Source of the DNA: Gemmata palustris
GTDB taxonomy: Bacteria > Planctomycetota > Planctomycetia > Gemmatales > Gemmataceae
Assembly (NCBI RefSeq): GCF_017939745.1
Contig: NZ_JAGKQQ010000001.1
Location: 5,704,001 to 5,768,000 of the forward strand
Length of the DNA: 64,000 nucleotides
Direction: 5' to 3'
In this document: one piece after another, positions 18,203 to 26,680 of the stretch
Numbering within the stretch: position 1 is the stretch's first letter
How the letters are laid out: every line of letters begins with the position of its first letter
Notes under the pieces: model-generated
Database searches by the model: none
Told to the model about the DNA's origin: nothing
The model's input: the letters and a program-made list of their open reading frames with translations, nothing else
Translations under genes and position numbers: made by a program

Positions 18203-20201
18203 CGATTTTCGACTCCAAAGAGCAGAGATCGCCCGAGAGATAGAGGTGGTGCCACAACTGCGTGGCGAGCACCCCGGTGAGCCCCATCTCGACGCTGGTG
18301 CGGGCGAACCCGCCGCCGGGCTTCGCGAGCTTCTGCCGCGCACTCGCGACGGCGTTCGGGTCGAAGTACCCGGCCTTGCGGACCGATTCCGGCGAGAGCA
18401 CCTGGTCGATCCACGATTCCGAGGGGCGCGCGTTCGGCTGCTGGTTGTTGCCCCCCGGCCCCTTGTCCGCCCAACTGTCCATCGGGGCCCGGAACATCTT
18501 CTTGCGCCGCCACGCGATCTCTTTGGGCAGCCAGCGCTCCGCGACCTTGCGCTCGATGTACTTGTCGTTCATCACGCCGCGGAGCTTCCAGCGCGGGTGG
18601 ATCTTCGCCATGTACGCGATCACGTCTTCATCAAGGAAGGCGTACCGCGTCTCGACGGACGAGTGCATCGCGATGCGGTCGCCCTTGCTCGCGAGCAGGT
18701 GACCGGGCAGCATCACGCGCCCGCCGAAGTACATTTGTCGGTTGAACGGGTGCCACCGGTTCAGGTCCGGGGAAATTCCGAGGTCGTCGAGCGGGGACCG
18801 CGCCAGGATCGCGTCGCGCGCCGCGCCCGTGAAGAACCGCAACTTGTTCGTGCTGACGAGTCCGTACACGTCGAGCCAGCCGTTCGAGCCGCCCATGTGC
18901 CGCATCGTGTTGCGGTACGAGGAGTACGGGAACCGCGGCTGGCCGTTCACCATCTGGAAGAGCTGGCGTACCGCGAACCCGAGCGGCACGCCCGGGATCT
19001 TGTCCATCCAGCCAACGAGTTTGCGGATCTTGAACCACGAGTACCCGGCGAGCCACTCGTCCGCGCCCTCGCCGGTCAGCGCGACCTTGTACCCCTGTTG
19101 GTGGACCGAGCGCGCGAGGTGGAGCAGCCCCACGCACGACGTGTCGATGACCGGGAACTCGGCCGCCGCGATCAGTTCCGGGTAGCCCGTGCGCAACTCG
19201 TCGTGGCCGCAATCCACCACGACCGGCTCGCACCCGAGGTGTTTCGCGACCTGCAGCGCTTCCGATTTCTCGTTGAGCTTCTTGTCGGTCACGGAGATGG
19301 TGAACGTCGGGATGGGGCGCCCCATCACCTTGTTCGCCATCGCGACGACGAGGCTCGAATCGACCCCGCCGCTGAGATACGACACCACGGGCACGTCGGC
19401 CCACACCCGGCGCTGCACGGCCTTAAACAGCACTTCCTCGAACCCGTCCACGAGCTTCTTCTCGTCCGCGCCGTAGTCCTCGTGCCCGCGGTCCGGGTAC
19501 GTGATCTGCCAGTAGGTCTTCTGGGCCGTCGCGTGCTCGACCGTCGTTTGACCGAGCTTGAAGTGCAGGTACCGGCCCGGCACGAGGCACTGGATGCCCT
19601 GAAAGACCGTGGTCGGTCCCGGCATCGCCATGAACGTGAAGACGTGGTTCAGCCCCTGCAAATCCGCCTTGCGCTCGACGAGACCGGAGGCGAACAGCCC
19701 CTTCATCTCGGAGGCGAACAGGAGCCAGTCGGAACCGTCGTGCTTCACCACCGTGTAGAACAGCGGGCAGATTCCGCTGCGATCGCGGGCGAGTAAAACC
19801 TCATTGGTTCGACTGTCCCACACGCAGATCGCGAACTGCCCCTTCAGGTGTTGCAGCAGGTCCGCGCCGTGATCCTCCCAGGTGTGCGGAATCAGTTCCG
19901 TGTCGGTGTGCGTGCGGAAAACGTGGCCCTTCGATTCGAGGGCCGCGCGCTTCTCCTTATAGTCGAAGAACTCGCCGTTGAAAACGGTCCACACGCTCTG
20001 GTCTTCGTTCGCGATGGGCTGGTGCCCGTCCGCGAGCCCCACGATCGACAGCCGGCGGTTCGCGATGTGCAACCCGGGGCGCTCGAGGTATCCGTCTTCG
20101 TCCGGGCCGCGGTGGTAGATGGCCCGCGCCATGGCATGCACAACGCCCGCCGGCGCCGGCCGCTGGCCGCTCAGGTCGAACATCCCCGCGATCCCACACA
20201 T
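18192..20201 (-). CDS. asnB: Asparagine synthase (glutamine-hydrolysing)
   Basis: 669 residues starting MCGIAGMFDLSG, so C2 after Met removal is the glutaminase nucleophile; RRLSIVGLADGHQP and FNGEFFDY complete the class II amidotransferase domain. The synthetase domain has the PP-loop SYLSGGVDSSLVVA, which binds ATP to adenylate aspartate, and LTGEGADEWLAGYSW. The enzyme makes asparagine, or a related amide in specialised pathways, from aspartate, glutamine and ATP. The last residues (SKIARS) are encoded within a short repeat. It is the first gene of a minus-strand run with the exporter; a role in modifying an exported product is possible but not shown. Confidence 0.93.
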   Translation of the reverse strand: MCGIAGMFDLSGQRPAPAGVVHAMARAIYHRGPDEDGYLERPGLHIANRRLSIVGLADGHQPIANEDQSVWTVFNGEFFDYKEKRAALESKGHVFRTHTDTELIPHTWEDHGADLLQHLKGQFAICVWDSRTNEVLLARDRSGICPLFYTVVKHDGSDWLLFASEMKGLFASGLVERKADLQGLNHVFTFMAMPGPTTVFQGIQCLVPGRYLHFKLGQTTVEHATAQKTYWQITYPDRGHEDYGADEKKLVDGFEEVLFKAVQRRVWADVPVVSYLSGGVDSSLVVAMANKVMGRPIPTFTISVTDKKLNEKSEALQVAKHLGCEPVVVDCGHDELRTGYPELIAAAEFPVIDTSCVGLLHLARSVHQQGYKVALTGEGADEWLAGYSWFKIRKLVGWMDKIPGVPLGFAVRQLFQMVNGQPRFPYSSYRNTMRHMGGSNGWLDVYGLVSTNKLRFFTGAARDAILARSPLDDLGISPDLNRWHPFNRQMYFGGRVMLPGHLLASKGDRIAMHSSVETRYAFLDEDVIAYMAKIHPRWKLRGVMNDKYIERKVAERWLPKEIAWRRKKMFRAPMDSWADKGPGGNNQQPNARPSESWIDQVLSPESVRKAGYFDPNAVASARQKLAKPGGGFARTSVEMGLTGVLATQLWHHLYLSGDLCSLESKIARS

Positions 20202-20217
20202 GCAAAACGCCTCGCTG

Positions 20218-20616
20218 TTAGTCCTTCGGCAGTCGGTTCTTGATACGCACCCGGCTGAGTTCTACCCGGAGGAGCGACTGCATACGCCGGGCCGACTCCC
20301 GTTTCATCCACCGAACCCACAAACCCACCTCGCCCGCGGCCCACAGTGTGCTGAGCCCGAGTACGCTCACGGCATAGATCGTTGAGGAGAACGGTACCTC
20401 GCGGCGAACGAAATCGAGTCCGAAGAACAGCGCCAGGAGTACACCGAAACTCCGCCAAAAAATCCGCCGGCCGCGCCGTTTCGACACCCGGCTGAACTCG
20501 GCCATCACCGGATCGGCCAGTAGCCGCCGCACGACGTCCGCCCGCTCGTCATCGGTGAGCGCGAGGAAGGCGGGGTCCGTGAACGTGACGTCAACGATCT
20601 CGAATCCCATTCCCAT
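20218..20616 (-). CDS. Small membrane protein, unknown function
   Basis: 132 residues from the ATG at 20616 (a second ATG follows at 20610; the frame extends upstream only into the SDR gene). The N-terminus MGMGFEIVDVTFTDPAFLALTDDERADVVRRLLADPVMAEF is soluble and acidic, then two hydrophobic helices (FWRSFGVLLALFFGLDF and STIYAVSVLGLSTLWAAGEV) and a basic tail rich in Arg. No family is recognised. It begins four bases after the stop of the upstream SDR gene and is likely co-transcribed with it, ending shortly before asnB begins on the same strand. Confidence 0.75.
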   Translation of the reverse strand: MGMGFEIVDVTFTDPAFLALTDDERADVVRRLLADPVMAEFSRVSKRRGRRIFWRSFGVLLALFFGLDFVRREVPFSSTIYAVSVLGLSTLWAAGEVGLWVRWMKRESARRMQSLLRVELSRVRIKNRLPKD

Positions 20617-20620
20617 CGCA

Positions 20621-21463
20621 CTACACCGTTTTGGCCCGCTCCCGCCTCGCGTATTTCCACACCTTGCGCTGCATGAAGAACCGCACCCCGCGCGGGAACA
20701 TGCGCTTGCCGAACCATACCCACCACGACGCGAACCCGACCGCCGCCTCCACGCGGTTCTTAAGCAGGCTCCGCACCACCGAATCGGCAACTTCGTCGGA
20801 CGGCTGAGCGCCCCCGAAGTTGAGATGGATCTTCCCCTCGTTTCGGAGCAAGTGTTTTTGTAAATCGTCGCTCCGCACCAGTCCGGGCAACACGAGTAGC
20901 ACATCGATCCCGAACCGCTCGAACTCGCCGCGCAGGGATTCCGTCAGCCCGACGAATGCGTGCTTGCTGGCGCAGTGTTCGGACATCGACGGGATGCCCC
21001 ACCGCCCGCAGATGCTCGCGACGTTCACAATGGCCGGGCGCCAGTCACCGCGGGCGGTCTCGAAACTGCGCGTGAGGTGCGGGGCCGCCACCCGGATCAT
21101 CTCGATGGGGGCGAAAAAGTTCACCTCCAGCACCTTCCGCACGATTTCTTCGCTCGACGAACTGAATTCGCCGAAACTGCACACTCCGGCGCAGTTAATC
21201 AGCACGTCCAGTTGGCCGAAACGGTCAACGGTCTCGGCGACGATCCGCTCGCGGTCTTCCGGCTTCGTGATGTCGCCCGCGAACGCTTCGGCCCGCGCCC
21301 CGGTCGCCCGGAGCTCGCCGACGAGCTTGGCCAAATCGTCCGTTGATCGCGCGGTCAGGGCGAGAATTGCGCCGAGTTTTGCGAGCCGTTCCGCGGCGCG
21401 GCGCCCGATGCCCCGCGAAGCCCCGGTGACCAGTACGACCCGCCCGCGCACGTCCCGGCGCAT
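20621..21463 (-). CDS. Short-chain dehydrogenase/reductase with catalytic Tyr replaced by His
   Basis: 280 residues from the ATG at 21463, preceded by GAAAGGTGAAC; a GTG six bases earlier is an alternative start. The Rossmann motif TGASRGIG, NCAG and the catalytic serine (VNVASICGR) are present, but the tyrosine of YxxxK is histidine: SEHCASKHAF, H163 with K167 kept. The codon is CAC at 20975-20977, one transition from TAC. Spacing from the serine is normal (13 residues), so the alignment is secure. The protein may be impaired, use a different mechanism, or act as a cofactor-binding partner. A hydrophobic C-terminal segment (VGFASWWVWFGKRMF) suggests membrane association. Confidence 0.88.
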   Translation of the reverse strand: MRRDVRGRVVLVTGASRGIGRRAAERLAKLGAILALTARSTDDLAKLVGELRATGARAEAFAGDITKPEDRERIVAETVDRFGQLDVLINCAGVCSFGEFSSSSEEIVRKVLEVNFFAPIEMIRVAAPHLTRSFETARGDWRPAIVNVASICGRWGIPSMSEHCASKHAFVGLTESLRGEFERFGIDVLLVLPGLVRSDDLQKHLLRNEGKIHLNFGGAQPSDEVADSVVRSLLKNRVEAAVGFASWWVWFGKRMFPRGVRFFMQRKVWKYARRERAKTV

Positions 21464-21758
21464 GTTCACCTTTCATCGTCTCCGGCACACCCGGCACATC
21501 AAATCCATCCGGGCATTTTAGTGTTATCGGTCCGGTTCGCCAGCGCCGCACGGCCCCTCGTTCCTCCCGACCCGCCTTAATAACCGGTGGCGCCGACGCA
21601 GTTCGCCTAGCTCACCCATCCGTATAACAGCCGCGATTCGCACCATTTGGGGCCGCGAGCGCCTTTTCGCCCTGCGCACTCAAGTGATTGCTCGTTGTAA
21701 TTTTGAAACGAATGCGGGCGGAACACGTCCGCGTTCCGCAGAAGTACGAAGGGGAAAA

Positions 21759-22352
21759 ATGGACATTATTATCGGGTTAGCGATCGGTTTGCCGGTCGGG
21801 TTCCTGGCCGCTCTGGGGCTCGCGATCGCGCGCGCGGGGAGTTTGGGCAAGGCGATCGCGGGCCTCTCACTCGCGGGGCGGGCGAACCAGGACGCGGCGT
21901 TCGCGGCCAAGTTGCAGGCGATTCAGACCGGCGCGGAAATCAAGCCAGCGGAACCGCCCAAGCCGGTGAAACCGAGTGGCGCGCCGCTGCGGTTGCTCGC
22001 GCTGCTGCAGGCGGAGTCGCGGCTGGTGGACTTCCTGCTCGAAGACATCCAGGGCGCGGGCGACGAACAAATCGGTCAGGCGGTCCGGGAAGTTCACAAG
22101 AAAGCACAAGCGGCGCTGAAACAGCACCTGGTTCTCGAACCGGTCCTGCCCGGCAACGAAGACGACCAGGTGACCGTGCCGAAGGGGTTCGATCCGTCGG
22201 CGATCCGCGTGGTTGGGAATGTGACCGGCGAACCGCCGTTTAAGGGCGCGATCCAGCACCCGGGGTGGCGCGTGAAAGAGATGAAACTCGCGGCCCCGGC
22301 CGAGGGCGCGGACGAGTTCGTGCTGCAACCGGCCGAAGTGCAGATCCCGTAG
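21759..22352 (+). CDS. DUF2760-like protein
   Basis: 197 residues from the ATG at 21759, chosen because GAAGGGGAAAA precedes it; the longer frame from 21684 adds a leader with no such site. The N-terminal helix MDIIIGLAIGLPVGFLAALG looks like a membrane anchor. The rest has PLRLLALLQAESRLVDFLLEDIQGAGDEQIG and QHPGWRVKEMKLA, a pattern I associate with the DUF2760 family, whose function is unknown. A 295-base gap to the divergent SDR gene holds no other feature. The downstream gene at 22473 is separated by 120 bases. Confidence 0.85.
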   Translation: MDIIIGLAIGLPVGFLAALGLAIARAGSLGKAIAGLSLAGRANQDAAFAAKLQAIQTGAEIKPAEPPKPVKPSGAPLRLLALLQAESRLVDFLLEDIQGAGDEQIGQAVREVHKKAQAALKQHLVLEPVLPGNEDDQVTVPKGFDPSAIRVVGNVTGEPPFKGAIQHPGWRVKEMKLAAPAEGADEFVLQPAEVQIP

Positions 22353-22472
22353 GCGCGGGCGCTCGGCCCCGGTCCCGGTACGTGAGATGCTGGTTGCAGA
22401 GGTGCCGCACGGCCGAACCGTATTTGACGATGACCGAGATCGAGACCGAATACCCCACTTCGGTGAGCACGG

Positions 22473-22814
22473 GTGAGCGAGAAACTTGAAGTCTGCCCGC
22501 ACTGCGGAGAGAAATTGCCCTGGATCGTTGACGCATATTGTCCCGGTTGTGACAGGCGACTCGACGACCCTCCGCCCCCGCCTATCGGGGCCGGCCGTTC
22601 GATTTCGGAGGGCACTGAAGCCCGATCCGGCTCACCACTCGCGGGGTTGATGTTATTCGGAGGGTTGGGGGCCGCGTTTGTCGCGGTCCTCAGCGCGGCG
22701 CGTGGGAATGTGTGCGAAGCCGCCTACACGGGCGCCGTGGCTGTGGTGGTGCTCCTCGGCGGGGCCATGCGGCTCGGTCGAAAGAACGACCCCGGTGGCG
22801 GCACTTCTTCCTGA
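22473..22814 (+). CDS. Small zinc-ribbon membrane protein
   Basis: 113 residues from a GTG start. The N-terminus has two zinc knuckles, CPHCGEKL and CPGCDRRL, then a proline-rich spacer (DDPPPPPIGAG) and two hydrophobic segments (SPLAGLMLFGGLGAAFVAVLSA and AAYTGAVAVVVLLGGAM). No known family is recognised beyond a zinc-ribbon plus membrane anchor, an architecture also seen in the genes at 5995 and 7159. The ribosome site is weak, and the frame is short, so the call rests on the consistent domain pattern and codon use. The next gene starts 121 bases later. Confidence 0.72.
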   Translation: MSEKLEVCPHCGEKLPWIVDAYCPGCDRRLDDPPPPPIGAGRSISEGTEARSGSPLAGLMLFGGLGAAFVAVLSAARGNVCEAAYTGAVAVVVLLGGAMRLGRKNDPGGGTSS

Positions 22815-22935
22815 CCGTGGCTCGCCCCGAGTTTGGGCACTCATTTCTTCCACGCCCTCGCGCTTGCGTTTCGCCCTGCGTTGCCGCACAATTCAAGCAC
22901 CCGCCGAAATCTCCTTCCGCCAGAGTAGGCCCATC

Positions 22936-24285
22936 ATGCAATCGCGCTGCCCCGGTCCGCGCATCTCCCGCCGCCAGATGATCCAGGCCGGGGCCGCATC
23001 GTACCTCGGGCTCTCGCTCCCCCAGTTACTTCGCGCGAAGGACACGCGGAAGAGCACCTCGGCGACCGCGGATGCGTGCATCGTGATCTTCCTGGACGGC
23101 GGACCGAGCCACCTCGATATGTGGGACCCGAAGCCCGATGCGCCGGCCGAGGTGCGAGGGGAGTTCAAGCCGATCCAGACGAGCGTTCCCGGCGTGATGT
23201 TCGGCGAGCACCTGCCCAAGTTCGCGCGCCAGATGCACCGCTGTTCGCTCATCCGCTCCGCGCACCACAGCGTGAACAACGCACACGCGGCGGCCGTGTA
23301 CTGTGCCCTCACGGGGCACGATCGCGGTGAAATCGGCGGCGGGGCGAGCCCCGACGATTTCCCGTGCATCGGCTCGGTGGTGGGGACGCAGCGCCCGCCC
23401 GCGAACGCGGTCCCGCCCCACGTGCTCATGCCGTACATCACGAAAGAAGGTGCCGGGGGGCCGCCGCAACCCGGTTTCTTCGGCGGCTGGCTGGGCAAGA
23501 CGCGCGACCCGCTCGTCATCCTCCGCGACCCGAACGCGGCCGATTTTGCGCTCCCCGAACTCACGCTGGGGCCGGACATCGATCCGTCGCGGTTCAACGC
23601 ACGCAAGTTGCTCTCGGAGAAGTTGAGCGCCGCGCGCGCCACGAATTCCGACCCCGACCTGGAAGGTATCCGCGCGAAGGCTTACGACTTGCTCACTGCG
23701 CCGGCGATGCGCGAGGCGGTTCGCATCGATCGCGAACCGGCCAAGCTCCGTGACGCTTACGGGCGCAACATTTACGGCCAGAGCGTTCTGCTCTCGCGCC
23801 GGCTGATTGAGGCCGGCACCCGTGTCGCGTGCGTGTCGTGGGCACCGGACGCGAACGCCACCTGGGACACGCACGGCAACAACTTCACGAAGCTCAAGGG
23901 CGAACTGCTCCCGCAACTCGATTCCGCGTTCTCGACCCTGCTCGACGACCTCGACGCACGCGGGATGCTCGAGCGCACGCTCGTCGTGGTCGTGGGGGAC
24001 TTCGGCCGCACGCCGAAGATCAACACCAACGGGGGCGGGCGCGACCACTGGAACTTCTGCTACTCGCTGGTTCTGGCTGGTGGAGGGGTGAAGGGCGGGT
24101 ACGTTCACGGCGCGAGCGACAAGATCGGCGCGAAGCCGAGCCGCAACCCGGTCACCCCCGCGGACGTGATCGCCACGGTGTACGAGTGCCTCGGCGTGCC
24201 GCACGATCTGGAACTGCGCGACCGCCTCGCCCGGCCGTTCGTGCTGTGCCCGTGGGGGAACCCCATCCGCGAGGTGCTCGCGTAA
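22936..24285 (+). CDS. DUF1501 (sulfatase-like fold) protein with Tat signal
   Basis: 449 residues from the ATG at 22936, picked because the twin-arginine leader [19 protein letters not shown] starts there; an upstream in-frame extension to 22678 lacks coding character. The DUF1501 family has an alkaline-phosphatase-like fold and is exported by Tat; here [19 protein letters not shown] and [19 protein letters not shown] are the family hallmarks. Members are usually encoded beside DUF1549/DUF1553 cytochromes in planctomycetes, but this copy stands alone. Enzymatic activity has not been shown for the family. Confidence 0.9.
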   Translation: MQSRCPGPRISRRQMIQAGAASYLGLSLPQLLRAKDTRKSTSATADACIVIFLDGGPSHLDMWDPKPDAPAEVRGEFKPIQTSVPGVMFGEHLPKFARQMHRCSLIRSAHHSVNNAHAAAVYCALTGHDRGEIGGGASPDDFPCIGSVVGTQRPPANAVPPHVLMPYITKEGAGGPPQPGFFGGWLGKTRDPLVILRDPNAADFALPELTLGPDIDPSRFNARKLLSEKLSAARATNSDPDLEGIRAKAYDLLTAPAMREAVRIDREPAKLRDAYGRNIYGQSVLLSRRLIEAGTRVACVSWAPDANATWDTHGNNFTKLKGELLPQLDSAFSTLLDDLDARGMLERTLVVVVGDFGRTPKINTNGGGRDHWNFCYSLVLAGGGVKGGYVHGASDKIGAKPSRNPVTPADVIATVYECLGVPHDLELRDRLARPFVLCPWGNPIREVLA

Positions 24286-24466
24286 ACACGGCCGCGGCCG
24301 TTCGGGTGGGGCACGTGTTCCTTGCCCGAATCGGCACCCGTGTCCCGCGTCGGCACCGGCCGAACCCCCGCATTCTTCGGCCTTCATGGTTGCCTTCGCG
24401 CGCTCGGCCGCTACCATCTACGCCGTCGGTCCACGAATTACACTCTCTCACCACCGAGGCATTTCC

Positions 24467-24964
24467 ATGTCCATGTTCATCGGCGAAGGTCTGGTCGGCG
24501 ACGGCAACGAGATCGCGCACATCGACCTGCTGATCGGCGAGAAGACCGGTCCGGTCGGCGTCGCGTTCGCGAACGCGCTGGCGACCCAGAGCCAGGGGCA
24601 CTCCAGCCTGCTGGCGGTCATCGCCCCGAACCTGATCTGCAAGCCGGCCACGGTGATGATCACGAAGGTGACCATCAAGGGCGCGAAGCAGGCCGTTCAG
24701 ATGTTCGGCCCGGCCCAGGCCGCCGTCGCCCGCGCGGTCGCGGACAGCGTCGCGGAAGGGGTCATCCCCGCGAGCAAGGCCGAGGACTACGTGATCGTCT
24801 GCGGCGTGTTCATCCACTGGGACGCGGCCGACGACAACAAGATCTTCCAGTACAACTACGAGGCCACGAAGCTGGCCATCAAGTGCGCGATGACCGGCGA
24901 GCCGAAGGTCGCCGACATCACCGCCAAGAAGGACACCGTCAAGCACCCGTTCAGCCCGAAGTAA
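24467..24964 (+). CDS. fae: Formaldehyde-activating enzyme Fae
   Basis: 165 residues, the usual Fae length, from the ATG at 24467 with CCGAGG upstream; the frame extends to 24386 without coding character. Fae joins formaldehyde to tetrahydromethanopterin (H4MPT) to give methylene-H4MPT. The N-terminus [20 protein letters not shown] carries the conserved histidine (H18), and [16 protein letters not shown] and the C-terminal KHPFSP are typical. It is followed by the methylene-H4MPT dehydrogenase gene after a 119-base gap that holds a large palindrome. Together they handle formaldehyde; other H4MPT genes (mch, fhc) are outside the window. Confidence 0.95.
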   Translation: MSMFIGEGLVGDGNEIAHIDLLIGEKTGPVGVAFANALATQSQGHSSLLAVIAPNLICKPATVMITKVTIKGAKQAVQMFGPAQAAVARAVADSVAEGVIPASKAEDYVIVCGVFIHWDAADDNKIFQYNYEATKLAIKCAMTGEPKVADITAKKDTVKHPFSPK

Positions 24965-24974
24965 CCCGACCAAA

Positions 24975-25060
24975 CGAACGGCCGGTGTGAGCCGGCTGGT
25001 GAGAACTCCGCGCCACCTGTGGCACGAACTTCTCACCAGCCGGCTCACACCGGCCGTTCG
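24975..25060. repeat. Large perfect inverted repeat between fae and the methylene-H4MPT dehydrogenase gene
   Basis: Arms 24975-25005 and 25030-25060 are perfect 31-base inverted copies around a 24-base loop; each arm contains the palindrome AGCCGGCT. The core GCCGGTGTGAGCCGGCTGG recurs, slightly altered, at 27698-27787, so it is a dispersed palindromic element. In the transcript it would form a very stable hairpin. Confidence 0.85.
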
Positions 25061-25083
25061 CCGAACCCCAATTCGCACCAGCC

Positions 25084-25959
25084 ATGTCCGAAAAACCCAC
25101 GATCCTCGTTCAACTCGATACCGACCCGCTCCCGAGCGTGTTCGACCGCGTCGTCGCGGTGGACGCGGGGGTTCAGCACATTTTTAGCTACGGCGGGGTG
25201 ACCCCACAGAACGTGATGCCCCTCGTTCACGGCTGCATTTTCACGCGCGGCGGGGCCGATCTCCGGCGGACCGCGATCTTCGTCGGCGGGTCCGACGTGA
25301 CCGCGGGCGAAGCGGTGCTCGCGGAGGTCAAGAAGCACCTCATCCCGCAGTACGGGCTGAGCGTGTCACTGGTGCTCGATTCCAACGGCTCGAACACCAC
25401 CGCCGCGGCCGCCGTGCGCGCGGCCGGTCGGCACCTCGATCTGAGCCGCGCGAGTTCGCTCGTTCTCGGCGGCACGGGACCGGTCGGCCAGCGGGTCGCG
25501 CGCCTTTTGGCGCGGGCGGGCGGGAACGTTCGCCTCGGTTCGCGGCAGAAAGAGCGGGCGGAAGCGGTGTGCGCCGTGATCCGCGCGCACGTCCCCGGGG
25601 CGGACATTCAGGCCGTGAGCGTGGCCTCCAGTTCCGACGCCCCGACCGCGCTCGACGGGCGCAACCTGGTGGTCGCTGCGGGCGCCGCGGGCGCGGTGCT
25701 GCTCCCCAAAAAGCTCCGGCTCGCGTGCAAGTCACTGAAGGTGGCGATCGACCTGAACGGCGTCCCGCCGGCGGGCATTGAGGGCGTCGAACTCCCGGAC
25801 AAGGGCGCGGATCGCGACGGCCACGTTTGCTACGGCGCGCTCGGGGTCGGCGGTACCAAGATGAAGGTCCACCGCGCCGCGATCAACAAGCTCTTCGAGT
25901 CCAACAACGCGGTGCTGGACATTGAAGAGGTGTACAGTCTCGCGCTGCAACTCCCGTAA
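25084..25959 (+). CDS. NAD(P)-dependent methylene-H4MPT dehydrogenase (MtdB/MtdC type)
   Basis: 291 residues. The nucleotide-binding core SSLVLGGTGPVGQRVARLLARAGGNVRLGSR is a Rossmann motif, and the N-terminal VDAGVQHIFSYGGVTPQNVMPLVHG and C-terminal CYGALGVGGTKMKVHRAAI match methylene-H4MPT dehydrogenases. The enzyme oxidises methylene-H4MPT to methenyl-H4MPT. A variant called MtdC was described from a Gemmata strain, so this could be MtdC rather than MtdB; the cofactor preference cannot be read by eye. The gene follows fae, and DUF1464 lies further downstream in the same direction. Confidence 0.9.
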   Translation: MSEKPTILVQLDTDPLPSVFDRVVAVDAGVQHIFSYGGVTPQNVMPLVHGCIFTRGGADLRRTAIFVGGSDVTAGEAVLAEVKKHLIPQYGLSVSLVLDSNGSNTTAAAAVRAAGRHLDLSRASSLVLGGTGPVGQRVARLLARAGGNVRLGSRQKERAEAVCAVIRAHVPGADIQAVSVASSSDAPTALDGRNLVVAAGAAGAVLLPKKLRLACKSLKVAIDLNGVPPAGIEGVELPDKGADRDGHVCYGALGVGGTKMKVHRAAINKLFESNNAVLDIEEVYSLALQLP

Positions 25960-26031
25960 CGTGCGCAATTCGGGTTGACTCGTTCGCGCCGATTATGAAT
26001 CATCTGCCGCCCACCACACCAGGAGCGGCTG

Positions 26032-26670
26032 ATGCGCGTTCGAGGCTTCGCGTTCGTTCTCTTCGGGCTCCTCGGCGCGCCGGCGCTCGGTACGGCCGGT
26101 CCGATCGAGTTCCAACTGGCCCCCACCGGCCTGCAGGTTCAACCGGGAACCCCCGCGATCTCCGCGGCGCTCTACCCGCTCCTGCCGTCCGGGACGTGCC
26201 ACACGTTCGACCCCGCGACCGGTGCCCCGTCGGTCGTACCCCTGGTCGGGTACGATCCCACCCGGCTGGCGCAACCGGCGCCGATCGACGTTCACTCGGA
26301 CGGCACGACCCACTGGAACAACGACGGCTACTTCCGCGTCGATTACAGCCTCACGGACGCGGCCTCCGGCGAGTCCGCGGAGTTCTCGGCGTGGGGGCGC
26401 GCCCACATGTACAACGTGTACGGCAACGGCCAGTGGAGCGGGACGACGTACTTCTGGTTCGGGGGCGTCCAACAGGTGACGCTCGGCGGCAACGACTACA
26501 CCATTTGGGGGCCGGGGAGCCAGGGACTGTACACGACCGAACTGCCGGCGCTCTCGGTTTGGGTCGGGGCGAACCCGCCCGCCACGCTCACCCCGGAACC
26601 CGGCACGTTCGCACTCATGGTTCTGGGCCTGGCGCCGCTCGGTTTGCGCCGATTGCGGCGCACCTGGTAG
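26032..26670 (+). CDS. PEP-CTERM sorting-domain protein
   Basis: 212 residues with a signal peptide (MRVRGFAFVLFGLLGAPALG) and a C-terminal sorting signal TPEPGTFALMVLGLAPLGLR followed by RLRRTW, the PEP motif plus helix plus basic tail recognised by exosortase. The middle part is beta-rich, with DVHSDGTTHWNNDGYFRVDYSL, and has no known domain. It is probably secreted or surface attached in a way linked to exopolysaccharide. The ribosome site CAGGAGCGGCTG precedes the ATG. It is unusual that it sits within the C1 cluster. Confidence 0.9.
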   Translation: MRVRGFAFVLFGLLGAPALGTAGPIEFQLAPTGLQVQPGTPAISAALYPLLPSGTCHTFDPATGAPSVVPLVGYDPTRLAQPAPIDVHSDGTTHWNNDGYFRVDYSLTDAASGESAEFSAWGRAHMYNVYGNGQWSGTTYFWFGGVQQVTLGGNDYTIWGPGSQGLYTTELPALSVWVGANPPATLTPEPGTFALMVLGLAPLGLRRLRRTW

Positions 26671-26680
26671 AACTCTCCTC

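Noticed and set aside
20617-20904. Upstream extension of the small membrane protein at 20218
   Set aside because: It lies inside the SDR gene in another frame and is rich in Cys, Arg and Ser without any motif.
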